A stretch of 64,000 nt of DNA from Nymphalis io (lineage: Eukaryota > Arthropoda > Insecta > Lepidoptera > Nymphalidae), in the NCBI RefSeq assembly GCF_905147045.1, contig NC_065911.1, positions 8,680,001 through 8,744,000 on the forward strand, given 5' to 3'. Under the pieces are notes generated by a model. The model saw only the letters and a program-made list of their open reading frames with translations, had not been told where the DNA came from and made no database searches. Every line of letters begins with the position of its first letter. Positions within the stretch are counted from its first letter, which is position 1. Positions 27,341 through 38,500 of the stretch are shown in pieces. Position numbers and translations under genes: made by a program.

Positions 27341-27616
27341 GACGAGCCGGTTGGCGTGGTTGGTAGAACACTTGCCTTTCACGCCGAAGGTTGTGGGTTC
27401 GATTCCCACCCGGGACAGACATTTGTGTGCATGAACATGTCTGTTTGTCCTGAGTCTGGGTGTAATTATCTATATAAGTATGTATTTACAAAAAGAAAAG
27501 TAGTATATGTAGTATATCAGTTGTCTGGTTTCCATAGCACAAGCTTTGTACAAGCTTAATTTGGGATCAGATGGCCGTGTGTGAAAAATGTCCCAGGATA
27601 TTATTATTATTATTAC
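27341..27616 (+). mobile_element. SINE-C copy derived from tRNA-Glu(TTC)
   Basis: The head resembles tRNA-Glu. It has 'ggcgtggttggtagaacac' as the A-box side, 'gcctttcacgccgaagg' with anticodon TTC, and 'gggttcgattccc' as the B box. The body ends 'aaatgtcccagg' and then (ATT)n. A 67-codon frame spans most of it and is shared with the 42986-43263 copy; it is a by-product of sequence identity. Confidence 0.88.
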
Positions 27617-28019
27617 ATACATTAATATTTTTGCGATATATCCCAGTGCACAACAAACATACATATATAACACAGTTTCAAGGCTGTTTTTACCTGTCAT
27701 TATTAACTGTTTCACATTAAAAAAAAATCTTCAACAGTTGGCTTGATTACCTCAAATAAGATTTCGTAATTGTCATTGATTGTATTAAATAAGTATTATG
27801 ATTGATAAAATTACTGTGTTTGCGCAGAAAATGCGATACGTACTCGTTGTTCTATTTATATGAATATATAATGATACACAATAACTTCAGCAACTATATT
27901 TAGATTATTATCTGCATGTATGTGTAATAAAAAGGCAAGCATTGTACGTTTGAAATTGTTGTTTTTTTTAACTTCTTATTCATTCATTCGCTTGAAAGTT
28001 ATTGTTTAATAAACACTAC

Positions 28020-30175
28020 TTTTTTTTTTTTTTATATTCGCCGGGAGGGCAAATGACTCTACTCCACCTGTTGGTAAGTGGTAGTAGAGTCCAAACGCGA
28101 CGACGGCCAGTACGGACGGGAAAAACGTTCTGCACTAGCCGCCTTCGCCTTGCCGGCCCGCAAGATGCCTCTTCACGCCTCGTTTGAAGGAACCCGGGTT
28201 GTAAGAGGAGGGGAACACGTGAGCTGGTAAGGAATTCCATTTTTTGGAAGTGCGACAAAGAAAGGAGTTGCCAAATTTCTTTGTTCGCGATGGAATTGAT
28301 GTCACAGTTAGGCGGTGACATCGAGAACCAGCTCGCGTGGACTTAAGAAGGAAGGGGGAAGCAGGAATTAGAGAGAATAATTCCTCAGAGCACTCGCCGT
28401 GATACAGTCGATAGAAAGAGCTCAGTGCTGCTATCTCACGACGCAATTGTAAAGGTTCAAGGGTGTTTGTGACCTTTACGTCGCCAATAATGCGTACGGC
28501 ACGTCGCTGCAACCGGTCCAAGGCCTCAAGTAGGTACTTAGCGGAGCCATCCCAAAGGTGCGAGCAATATTCCACGCAAGACCGTACCTGTGTTTTGTAC
28601 AGCAGGCACAGTTGTTGTGGCGTGAAAAAGCGCCGCACCTTGTTCAGAACTCCGAGTTTCCGTGAAGCTGTTTTTATAACAGCCTCGATGTAATCCCTTG
28701 GACTAAGGTCGCAGCGAACGTCAATCCCCAGCATGGCGATTTTGCTTTGTATCACCAGCGGAGTACCACAGAGGGAGGGAAGAGGGGAAAATGTTGACTT
28801 TTTCGCCGTGAGAGCGCATACCTGTGTCTTCTTGGCATTAAACTCAACAAGATTATCAGAGCCCCATTTGACGATGAGCTCTAACGTCCTATCGAGTTCA
28901 ATGACAAGATTCTTCCGCCTCTCTTCAATTTCCGCTCGCCCAGCCACTGCGCGTCCGTGGTATCCACCATGCACTGTACTATCGTCTGCATAGCAATGTA
29001 TGTTCCCAAGAGAGAGCATATCATTGATATGCAAAAGAAAGAGTGTGGGAGATAGCACAGATCCCTGGGGGACCCCAGCATTCACTACATAGAATTGTGA
29101 AGCGCAACCATCAACTAAAACACGAAGGCTACGCTTGTGTAGGAAGCTGGCAATCCAGGTGCATAGCTGAGCAGGCAGACCATATGCCGGCAGCTTGGAG
29201 AGAAGACTTCTGTGCCAGACCCTGTCGAAAGCCTTGGAGATATCGAGGCTGACAACCAACGATTCTCCATGCTTGTCGATAGCTTCACCCCAGAGGTGCG
29301 TTACGTACGCTAGAAGATCACCTGTGGACCGTTTTGGTCGAAACCCGTATTGACGATCATTAATTAAAGAGTGATCTTCTAGGTAATGGATCAGTTGGTT
29401 GTTTAAAATCAGTTCCATCACCTTACAAAGTACTGAGGTGATAGCTATTGGCCGATAATTTGCCGGGTCAGACCGATCCCCTTTTTTGGGAACCGCTTGC
29501 ACATTAGCTCTTCTCCAAGCCTCCGGCACACTTCCCGAAGCGAGAGAAAGTTGGAACAGGCGCGTTAACACAGGAGACAGCTCCGCTGCGCACTTCTTCA
29601 GCACTATGGCTGGTATTCCATCGGGACCGCTAGCTTTCCGTACATCAAGTGATTGCAGCTCCGCACGAACATCACGTTGCCTGATTTTGATGTCAGGCAT
29701 CGTATGGCCACATGAAGGTATTGTAGGTGGCAGCGCACTACAATCATCGATGACGGAATTATCGGCAAAGAGTTTAGCCAGGAGATCAGCTTGCTCTTGC
29801 GGACTGTGAGCTAGCGAACCGTCCGGATTTCTGAACGGTGGCAACGAAGGTTGGCAGAAATTGCTTTGCACAGACTTGGTCAGACGCCAGAAGCTACGGG
29901 AGCCCCTAGGATGCGAAACAAGGTCATGACCAATCTGTACAATGCGCTGTGCATCCGCTCTCGTGTATGCCTTTCTACAGGACTTGGAATTTTTATTATA
30001 GTTTGCTTTCAGTGAGTCAATGTTAGATGCCCCGCTAACGCAGCCGTACTGCGTACTGAGTTGAAGCTCCAGGTTTTTTGGTCGAAAAATTCGTCTCCTG
30101 AACGCTTTCCATCGTCGAATTCGCCGTCCCATCGAGTTAAGAGAGCTAGGCAATAGAGATATATTTCTAGTTTAC
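28020..30175 (-). mobile_element. LINE-E copy, 5'-truncated, with 3' A tail
   Basis: Reading on the minus strand, the element enters inside the region before the reverse transcriptase and ends with a run of about 14 A at 28020-28033. Its 3' UTR (about 115 bp) is shared with the solo ends at 5973-6250 and 15027-15288. I found no clear target duplication. It sits 2 kb upstream of the Mitf leader, in opposite orientation. Confidence 0.88.
28135..30153 (-). CDS. Non-LTR retrotransposon reverse transcriptase, 5'-truncated (LINE-E)
   Basis: There are 672 uninterrupted codons. Reverse transcriptase motifs in order are SGPDGIP (175), NYRPI (232), LDISKAFDRVWH (303, first catalytic Asp), VPQGSVLSPTLF (361) and YADD (388-391). 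A C-terminal tail follows with EYCSHLWDGSAKY and WNSLPAHVFPSSYN. The N-terminal apurinic-type endonuclease expected of Jockey/CR1-superfamily elements is missing, and the frame is open only to about 30175. No true ATG begins it: the first codon counted is TTG, and an internal ATG lies at 30130-30132. This is a 5'-truncated, recent copy that cannot move on its own. Confidence 0.93.
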   Translation of the reverse strand: MPSSLNSMGRRIRRWKAFRRRIFRPKNLELQLSTQYGCVSGASNIDSLKANYNKNSKSCRKAYTRADAQRIVQIGHDLVSHPRGSRSFWRLTKSVQSNFCQPSLPPFRNPDGSLAHSPQEQADLLAKLFADNSVIDDCSALPPTIPSCGHTMPDIKIRQRDVRAELQSLDVRKASGPDGIPAIVLKKCAAELSPVLTRLFQLSLASGSVPEAWRRANVQAVPKKGDRSDPANYRPIAITSVLCKVMELILNNQLIHYLEDHSLINDRQYGFRPKRSTGDLLAYVTHLWGEAIDKHGESLVVSLDISKAFDRVWHRSLLSKLPAYGLPAQLCTWIASFLHKRSLRVLVDGCASQFYVVNAGVPQGSVLSPTLFLLHINDMLSLGNIHCYADDSTVHGGYHGRAVAGRAEIEERRKNLVIELDRTLELIVKWGSDNLVEFNAKKTQVCALTAKKSTFSPLPSLCGTPLVIQSKIAMLGIDVRCDLSPRDYIEAVIKTASRKLGVLNKVRRFFTPQQLCLLYKTQVRSCVEYCSHLWDGSAKYLLEALDRLQRRAVRIIGDVKVTNTLEPLQLRREIAALSSFYRLYHGECSEELFSLIPASPFLLKSTRAGSRCHRLTVTSIPSRTKKFGNSFLCRTSKKWNSLPAHVFPSSYNPGSFKRGVKRHLAGRQGEGG

Positions 30176-32224
30176 GTCAATATGGACCTTGCCACATATG
30201 TATTACGTACCTGTTTAAAAAATATTTAAACAAATACTAATCTATACCTTTAGTCAAATCGTCTGTTACCCTATTGCAAGTCTCACTTCCATTCGTTTTT
30301 ATTCGGTCCTCTTGCCTATCAGCGTCAGCCGACTTTCAAGGCTAGTAATATCTACCGACAATATTTATCTCGTGGTTATTGTAAGCAAAGTATTTTGTTA
30401 CTCCTCATTACCTAGTAGAGTCTAGCTTACATCTATAAATTGTTTACAAAGTACGCACATACGGAACAATAAAAATGGATTTAGATAGATCAATGATCGA
30501 TGGAAAATTTATAAACCTCAGTAATCTAGCGATTAAGATAACATAACTTAGTTTGTATGCAACGTGCTTTACTTTTAATCGATATTAGCGCGTAGTTTTT
30601 TTACCGTCGTAAAACCTTCACGTGCTTATATTGAGCACGTGTATTAAAAAAAAAAAAAACAAATAATTTCGCAACGCGTTTATATTTTTTAGACTGATTG
30701 ACAATTTGGTTACGTCTTTCAATAGTAAAAGGCATTGTCAGAAATATAAACGATTACTTTTGCGGCATTTTTGACTGCACTTTCCTGCCCCTTGGTCTTG
30801 ATGCACATCAGTACAAGTATTAACAGTTCTGCGGTACATAGAAGTCTGCTCAAAGGCCTACCACCAATAAATATACACTATATATTACTATTTATATTTC
30901 CTTGCATCAATATATACTGCCTCGGGATTATGAAAAAATTATAACATAAATCATTGTTTGTTTTAGTTTCCGGACAACGCATACATTAATCAAATTAAAA
31001 TTTTAATTAAAACAAGATTAAACTGCACGCACATTTACCGTGTTAAGTTATATGCGTATTTTATATGTTCTATAAAAAGCAAATGTCTCTCACTATATAA
31101 GCTGCTATTAAAAGATTAAAAATACATTATACGTAACATATACGATGTCATAATTGTAGTATTATTTGACAAATATATCATTTACGTAGACACGTTTACC
31201 CGTAACAGCCTGTGAATGTCCCACTGCTGAGCTAAAGGCCTCCTCTCTTCATTTTGAGGAGAAGGTTTGGAGCTTATTCCACCACGCTGCTCCAATGCGG
31301 GTTGGTGGAATACACATGTGGCAGAATTTCAGTGAAATTAGACACATGCAGGTTTCCTCACGATGATTTCCTTCACTGTAAAGCACGAGATGAATTATAA
31401 TCACAAATTAAGCACATGAAAATTCAGTGGTGCTTGCCCGGGCTTGAACCCACGATCATCGGTTAAGATTCACGCGTTCTTACCACTGGGCCATCTCGGC
31501 TTGCACGTTTACCCATGACGCTCTTATTATTTTAAATAACAATAAAAAATTCCGACACACTTATCGCTGCCCTACATATCTGATACTAGAAATTCTTTTT
31601 ACTTCGCCCGCTTGAAACTTGATATTTTTTTATAATTCCAGCAAATCTCGTTTTAGATTGTTACCAGTATTCTAAATTTGTAATTATAATTTCAGTATTA
31701 TAGTAAAATAAATTTAGCGCAAACGTATTTTCATACTTTAAAAAATGTTTTATATACAGACACATTTCAAATATTATATTATTAGTATTTGCCTGAACCT
31801 GCTTTAAGTTCTGCTATCACTGATAGTGCGTTATCACCGTCTTAACAATCAGTGACATGTCGCCATGTATCATCATACATCATCTGGGAGTCTTGACGTG
31901 ATTCCGATGAGATTTTCCGCCAAAATCTACCATTTTGATAAAGGCCGTCACTAAGCTAAGCCGTAACGCCGTTACATAACCAGTTACGTAATCAGAAAAT
32001 CCTATCAATAGCCCTTAATATTTTTGTCGCTTGGCCAAATTTTTCAGTTCCTAATAAGTGTCTCCAATTATTTAACACGTCAGCAATAATTACGTTTCCC
32101 TAATTATCTATAATTATATAAGATTCAAATATATCGAATGCATCGATCATATCACGTAATCCTTTATTATGTTTTGTGTTATCGTTTTCGTGCAAAAATT
32201 TACTGATATATTTTTTTTCGACAG
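30176..32224. other. Region upstream of the Mitf leader
   Basis: It contains one SINE-B (31202-31503). The 31800-32210 part is unique-looking AT-rich sequence with several TGACGT/CGTAA motifs. It may be proximal promoter or 5' intron. No coding sequence was seen. Confidence 0.55.
31202..31503 (-). mobile_element. SINE-B copy with 11-bp target duplication
   Basis: A full-length minus-strand copy about 1 kb upstream of the Mitf leader. The direct repeat cacgtttaccc at 31191-31201 and 31504-31514 is perfect. Confidence 0.93.
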
Positions 32225-32513
32225 CAATATGAAACAGTAGATTAGACAGTAATAAATTAATTTATTGGAGCAATCAGTGATTTCGAAGTGAGTGTGTACG
32301 TATCAGTATTAATGAACTCAAGTGATATTATAAGTTAAAAACTAGTATATAAAACAGGATGTGTTTCCGAACAAGAGGATTCGATTAGTGAATATGTCAG
32401 TGAGGTGACGTTGGACCGAGGCCGTTGGGCTGTTGTGATAGTTAGAAAGAAACATTCCCCTGTTAAAAATTCTGTCCCAGGGCCCGGCGGAGAATTGCAA
32501 GGATATTTGCAAA
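32225..32513 (+). promoter_or_regulatory. Mitf: Mitf 5' leader: candidate splice acceptor or TATA promoter
   Basis: Two readings compete. First, 'ttttttttcgacag' at 32211-32224, with a branch-like ttactgat about 20 nt upstream, looks like a 3' splice site. That would make 32225 the start of a 5' UTR/coding exon and place a noncoding exon further left. Second, tatataaaa at 32346-32354 could be a TATA box with a start near 32380. Short upstream ATGs occur in the leader. Confidence 0.35.
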
Positions 32514-32569
32514 ATGACCAAGGGCCCTCGGAAAGTGAAGCTAGTCATTGTAGTCAACAATAAGAAAGA
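32514..32569 (+). CDS. Mitf: Mitf coding exon 1 (start codon)
   Basis: This exon encodes 18 residues plus two bases of codon 19. The peptide is short, basic and hydrophobic (MTKGPRKVKLVIVV...). It ends at a strong donor, gtaagt, at 32570. Codon 19 (GA|T, Asp) is completed by exon 2, which keeps the frame into the conserved KTLTPTSRTQLKQQL segment. The upstream frame is closed by TAG at 32439-32441 with no other in-frame ATG between. Vertebrate MITF-A and TFE3 have a longer N-terminus, so this may be one of several alternative first coding exons. Confidence 0.8.
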
Positions 32570-35500
32570 GTAAGTATTTTAATATTTATATATTTTACTA
32601 TTATATTATATAAGAAGAAATTAAAGGGTGCCTTCCTCGAAGGCAAAATGATTCAAGAACTAGTGAATCGTCCACTATATGCATAGACATTGGCATTGCA
32701 AAAAACACCAAGATATTGCCCTTTACTAAACTTTTACACACATTTTACACATAACACACACAACACCCTATTTCCAGTGAAAATGATAAACAAGTTACAT
32801 TATAATACATAATACATCGATTAAAAGTTATAACTTTCCTATATACATTTTTTTTGCAATCACTGAATATACAAATTTTTAATTAACATCGTTTAAGTTG
32901 GGTTTTATCATATCAAACTAAATACTGATATTTGTTTTTCGTCATGATATCATATGTTATTTCTTATCTTATTTAATTTAAATCTTTTCGTCGATATATT
33001 GCTACTGCAATGTTTTAGTCGGATATCGACTTATTTAATTTCACAGCCATAAATATAGTTTACTATTTACATTAAATAATAAAGTTATAGATATTACAAA
33101 ATTCTTTTGAAATCAATAAAAATATGTAATAGTCGACGTTTCAGAACACAACTTAAGGATTTCACTGAATTTAAAAAAAGTATTAACTTAAATACGATAA
33201 TAATAATTTATTTTAACGTGTAAAATATTTTAACTTGGATATAATATTTGTTTCAATGTAATATTAAATAAATTTTAGTTGGTGATTATTATTATGATCA
33301 ACTTTAAAATTCAAATGACATATTCTCAAAATAATAAAATATTTTATGTACAGACATTTTTATATAATACAAAATTAAAATAAAAAGAACAAAAGACATT
33401 AATTTATTAAATACAACCTTATTGTAAAACAAGCAACAATCAATAAAAATCATTCAAAGCTATATAAGTTTTATACGTTTAATTGTCTTAAATTGGATTT
33501 TATAATTGCTTATAAAACTACAAATATAGCTACATATATTTTAGATTATTGGTGGTCTCCTGTTAACGTCATCCCCCGCTGCAGTCAGCCCCATCACGAT
33601 GCTTACAGTACGTCGGCAATTTGACGTCGTAAGCGACGATTAAATGCTTTGGACCGCGTTTCTAGTTATTTCGAATTATTGCTGCGTAAACAGTCGTTAG
33701 ATACAACGACAAAATGTCAAAATTAAAAAGAAAGCTACACGTAAGCGCTGTTTATCGACAATTGTTGTGATCGAGACATCGTTCGCTGCTGAGTTATGTG
33801 TGGATCGCTGATGCTGCATCTTGCGTTGAAACGTTGATTGGAAGGTTACTCCGAAGTCGGACCTTACGTATAGCGTTTAATAGGATACCGTAGTCTTAAC
33901 GATTCATTTTTTACAACGGGCTGTTTCCTCCGTACTTACACATTCGATACCATTATTTTATTCAACGTTCAACAATACGTCTTAACAATAGTAATATTAA
34001 TTAATTGTTAACGTTGCTTTATGATACATATATATAGTTTTATTTTTCAAAAGTATATTAATAATATTATATATATTGATGTGATAAATCAAGCTAGGTA
34101 TATTATTTCAGGGACATTAAAAGATTACAACATGTTTTTATTGATTTAAAATTCAGAACAAAATTTATGTATATTATAATGTAATTGTAAAATACGTTAT
34201 CGGTTAAGCGTTTTAAAAGTAGGACAATGTAATATAAGAACTAAGTTCAGTCCCATGAAGTTGAATCGATTAAACAGCAATTAATATTTATAGCACGCGT
34301 TGTTTTCCTTATCAATTATATATACATTCTTAATTACTCATAACTTATTACATTTAACTTATTAATTTATTATTTAATCCTAACAGGATGAAGTATTGGA
34401 GATTCACTTCTAAAAAAATCGCTTTCAGATTAATTAGGAATCTGTAATTTAAGATACTTTTACAATCTATAGGCTCTTGATATTGCTAATGAATAATATA
34501 TTATATTGCAAAAACAATCAGAATCTGGCCTATCGTATTAAATCCGTTGCACTGGCTTATTAGTGAAGACAGGATGCAAGCGATTTTGCTCCTATTAACT
34601 CATGCAATTAAGATGATGTTACGATAACATTTGCATATAATGGCTACGTATTTACGCCTGTTCATTCATAAATAGGAATTTCATTGAAGTTTAATTGATC
34701 GTACCGTTTCGAACTTGCGTCTTTGATTTAGTATTTCGAAAATATTTGTTATTACGTTTGAAGTATGTTTGTTTTGTTTTATTTCCAGATATTGTTTAAA
34801 TAATTTGTTTCTGTGTTTATTAAACCTTATGATAACGAGATAAGGTCTATTTTAGGTCTTTTCAATAATTTCGTTCAAACTCACACCTTTAGTCACCAAA
34901 TTATGTCCATACCTTAACTAAATACTGATTAAACTATTAGTCTTATAAAATCGAACAGTCTTCCGTTGCATTATTATTACCATATTTTAATTTTGATTTT
35001 AATATACTTATTATTATAAGAAAAATATAATTGGAAAAATAAATTTGATGATCATGAAATAAGATATAAACTGGATCTAAAATGGCCCCTTTAGGTACCC
35101 CAAACTAAACGATGTCAATAAAAAAATTAAACTATTTTCAAACAATTTTAAATCTTCATGAAAATCATCTCCCATGACAAGCCCTACGGTAATGATGGTC
35201 ATCGTGACGGTGACTGTTGTGTTTGACGCGGAAGCTGAAGCTTCCTGTCATTATATTAATGACACGTACCTGCTGTAGGCCAATGATGATTCGAAAATAT
35301 AGATTTGGTATCATTTATGGAAAACACAAGACAAACAATCACAGCTCTATAATCTAATGTTGGTATGAATGTTCTATATGTTAATTATTGCACTATTATT
35401 GCTACTGATTAAATATATAATGCTATTATATAACCAACACCAATATAACCCCAGAATATCCTTGGATAGGTATTCATCCACACATATGACAATAAGCACA

Positions 35501-38500
35501 CACATACACACATATGACCAGACTACAACCAATCGAAACTCCTATTACCTCCAAAGTTATTTATCATTAGCGGATACTTACATTACCGTTTTATTGTATT
35601 CGGTTCACCTTTTTTATAATGTCTTCAGAATTCCGTTTTGTTTTTATGACTTTAATATTACATTTCGTCGAAACGACGGTCACAAGTTTCACGACTAAGT
35701 ACCAAAATAACCGCATTTGCGATTACTAATTCTATTTTGTCCTGTTTTTGAACAAAAATTTTAAAGATTTTCATAGATATTCGATTTTGTTTTCCTGCTT
35801 CCCAATATTTGTTGCTAGTAATTAAATCTATTTTTGTCTATAATTCAAACACCATTAAGCGCAACCAGTTTCTTGCATGTATTGTTTCATAGTAAAATCA
35901 AGCTTTTCTTATGTACAATTATTTAAGAAAGATAAATTAATATTTAACAGTAATTTCTTACTGTTTAATTTTTGAACCAGCGTAACAGGCACAAGGGACA
36001 TAAAGTCTCAGTTAATGTCTTTGTTTTCAAGATAGGCGCCGCATTGGCGAAGTAAGGAATGATTAATTTTTCTTAATTTAAATCTATGGGCGCTGATGAC
36101 GACTTACCATCAGGTGGCCCACATACATGTCTGCCTGTTTTGTTTCCAAGTTTGCAAACATTAGTTTTATCAACTATGTTAAATGCTTCCGTTGAAATAT
36201 TTCTGTTATTCTGCAATCAGAGTAAATATTTTTCATGAAAGTAAAGCGGGTACGCTTATCTGTGAAATTTATTATAATATTTGCTTACGGAAATGGAACA
36301 ACAAATTTAGTAATAACTATGAACAATTTATCGTGAGGAAAATTTGTAATTTTATTACTAAATTATTATAATATTTACGCTGATTTTATAATTACATGTA
36401 TATATGATACCAATTTATAATTCATTACAATTCAATGTACTTCCATACGATTCTTATAGTTTATTTGTAACATGTTTTTTTAAATTGCATAACATTTCTC
36501 TCTTATATTAATTAATTTCATATAATATTGCAATGTAGCTTAGATTACACTTGTTAAACCGTAAAAAAATATGTATTTTTTTGTAAGGACAAAAAACTAT
36601 TTCTGTTTGTTTCTGAATCACGCTAACGTTTGGTTCACTCCGATATATATAGGTTCTCCACTTTTCGAATATAATGTTGGCATATTTGGAACATTCTGTT
36701 GGTAACAAGTGTCAACCAGAACTACCGAAGCGGTTTTTTAGATCGTAATTTTTAATTAATATTTAAACCAGTTACACACATTCGATTGAACTAAGATTTT
36801 GCACACGTTTCGATGTAGATGACTTTACAATCAAATAGGTACTTAACTATTTTAAGAAGTTTTTTTTTTCAACTTTTTAGGTATATTATAACTGTGAAAG
36901 TAGCTCTGTATATCTGTCACATTTTCACGGCTAAGCCACTGTACCTTAATTGTTGAAATTTGGCACGAAGCAAACTTGAACTCTAAGGAAATATTTAGGT
37001 TACTTCCTTATAATAAAAATCTGATTCAGTAATCATTAAAACCAAAACTACTACTGGGATTCGTCGGGTATAACACTATGAAACCCGTATAATAATACAC
37101 ATATAGAAATAATTTGTTTACGCATCATCGTTAATAGTCATCCATTAACTTTCAACACTGTCACCATGAAATCAATCAAATATTAATATTTTAATAATTA
37201 TTGCCAATGTCCTCAATATTAAAAAAAAAACCGACAAAGTGCGCGTTGGACTCGCGTACCAAGGGTTTCGTAAAAACTTGTAGGTATGTAATTAGTTCGC
37301 CAATTTAAAACGTCCAACTACAAATTAACAATATCAATTAAAATATAGCTGTCCCTCTTCTTGTCAAACATGATTGCGTTGAGCGTTTGTTTTTTTTTAA
37401 TTGCTCCAAATAATTTTTGAACTTGATAACTCCAATCGTTCCTGAGAAAAAGGGCTTTCACAGACGGACAACGAAGTAATCCAATAACTGTTGAAGAAAC
37501 AGAACCCCTTAAGAATATATAATTATAATCGTTTCGTAATGAACTAAATAAATATATAATTTAAATTATCAAAATCATGTATCGATCATCTATCCATCCT
37601 GTATTGTGCAAAATTTCTTGCAAACATGTCGTTAAAGTAATCTTGTAATCATTAAAATGAAATCTTGTAAAACGAGATGCGAGACTCATTCAAACTCATG
37701 ACATAACATATATACTTCTAAGATATGTATATTATATACTTGGTTTCACCCCTTAAGTTAATTTCACCACTTAAAAGTATCAAATAATATAAATCCGTTA
37801 TATCGTTTAGATAAATGATTTACGAGGTTCTAGTTTCAGGTTTAATGTGATAACAGGGGTTACTTGGTGATAAATCCACCCACTCTTCAGATATTAAATG
37901 GCAAGTGAACCACAGTGACACAAGGGACATAACATCTTAAATCCCAAGGTTGGTGGTGCATAGACAACGGCGATGTAAGAAATAATAACCATTTCTTATA
38001 CCGCCAATGTCCAGTGGTGACCACTAACCGTTTGCCTGTCCACCCTGCCTATAACCTAAATTACTAAAATATAAATTTACTAGCTGTTCCGCGCGTATTC
38101 TTCGTTGGTCATAGCGTCATGCCGTATAACGTGACTGGCGATCATACCTTCTTTTTTGCCAATATTCCTGACGTTTTGACATAGTTGATTACAAAAAAGT
38201 CATTCTCTACACGATCTAAAGCACGCACACAGACAAACTAAATTAATTTAACAATATTAATAATATCGTACTATTTATAATCTGGAATTACAAATGTTAG
38301 CAAGTCATACTGAGAGTATTTTTTTTATTAAATCGAATACCATGGTCTTTATTACAACACACATACTTTCCCATAGAATTTAATTGCAATTAACCCATAA
38401 ATGAGTTTGTGTCAGACTCGCGTCGTTTGGTACCCGCACGCTATGGGGTCGTTGTGACATGATTCATCAATAAAGTAAGGCGTTATGGCGGTATGGTTGA

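Noticed and set aside
27356..27559. 67-codon frame conserved in a second copy at 43046-43249
   Set aside because: Both lie inside SINE-C; identity comes from recent copying of the SINE, not from protein selection.
28463..29809. Several plus-strand frames of 66-107 codons
   Set aside because: They are shadows of the minus-strand reverse transcriptase at 28135-30153.
35369..35698. 109-codon frame in Mitf intron 1
   Set aside because: It is Ile/Leu/Tyr-rich as expected of AT-rich noncoding sequence, with no motif.
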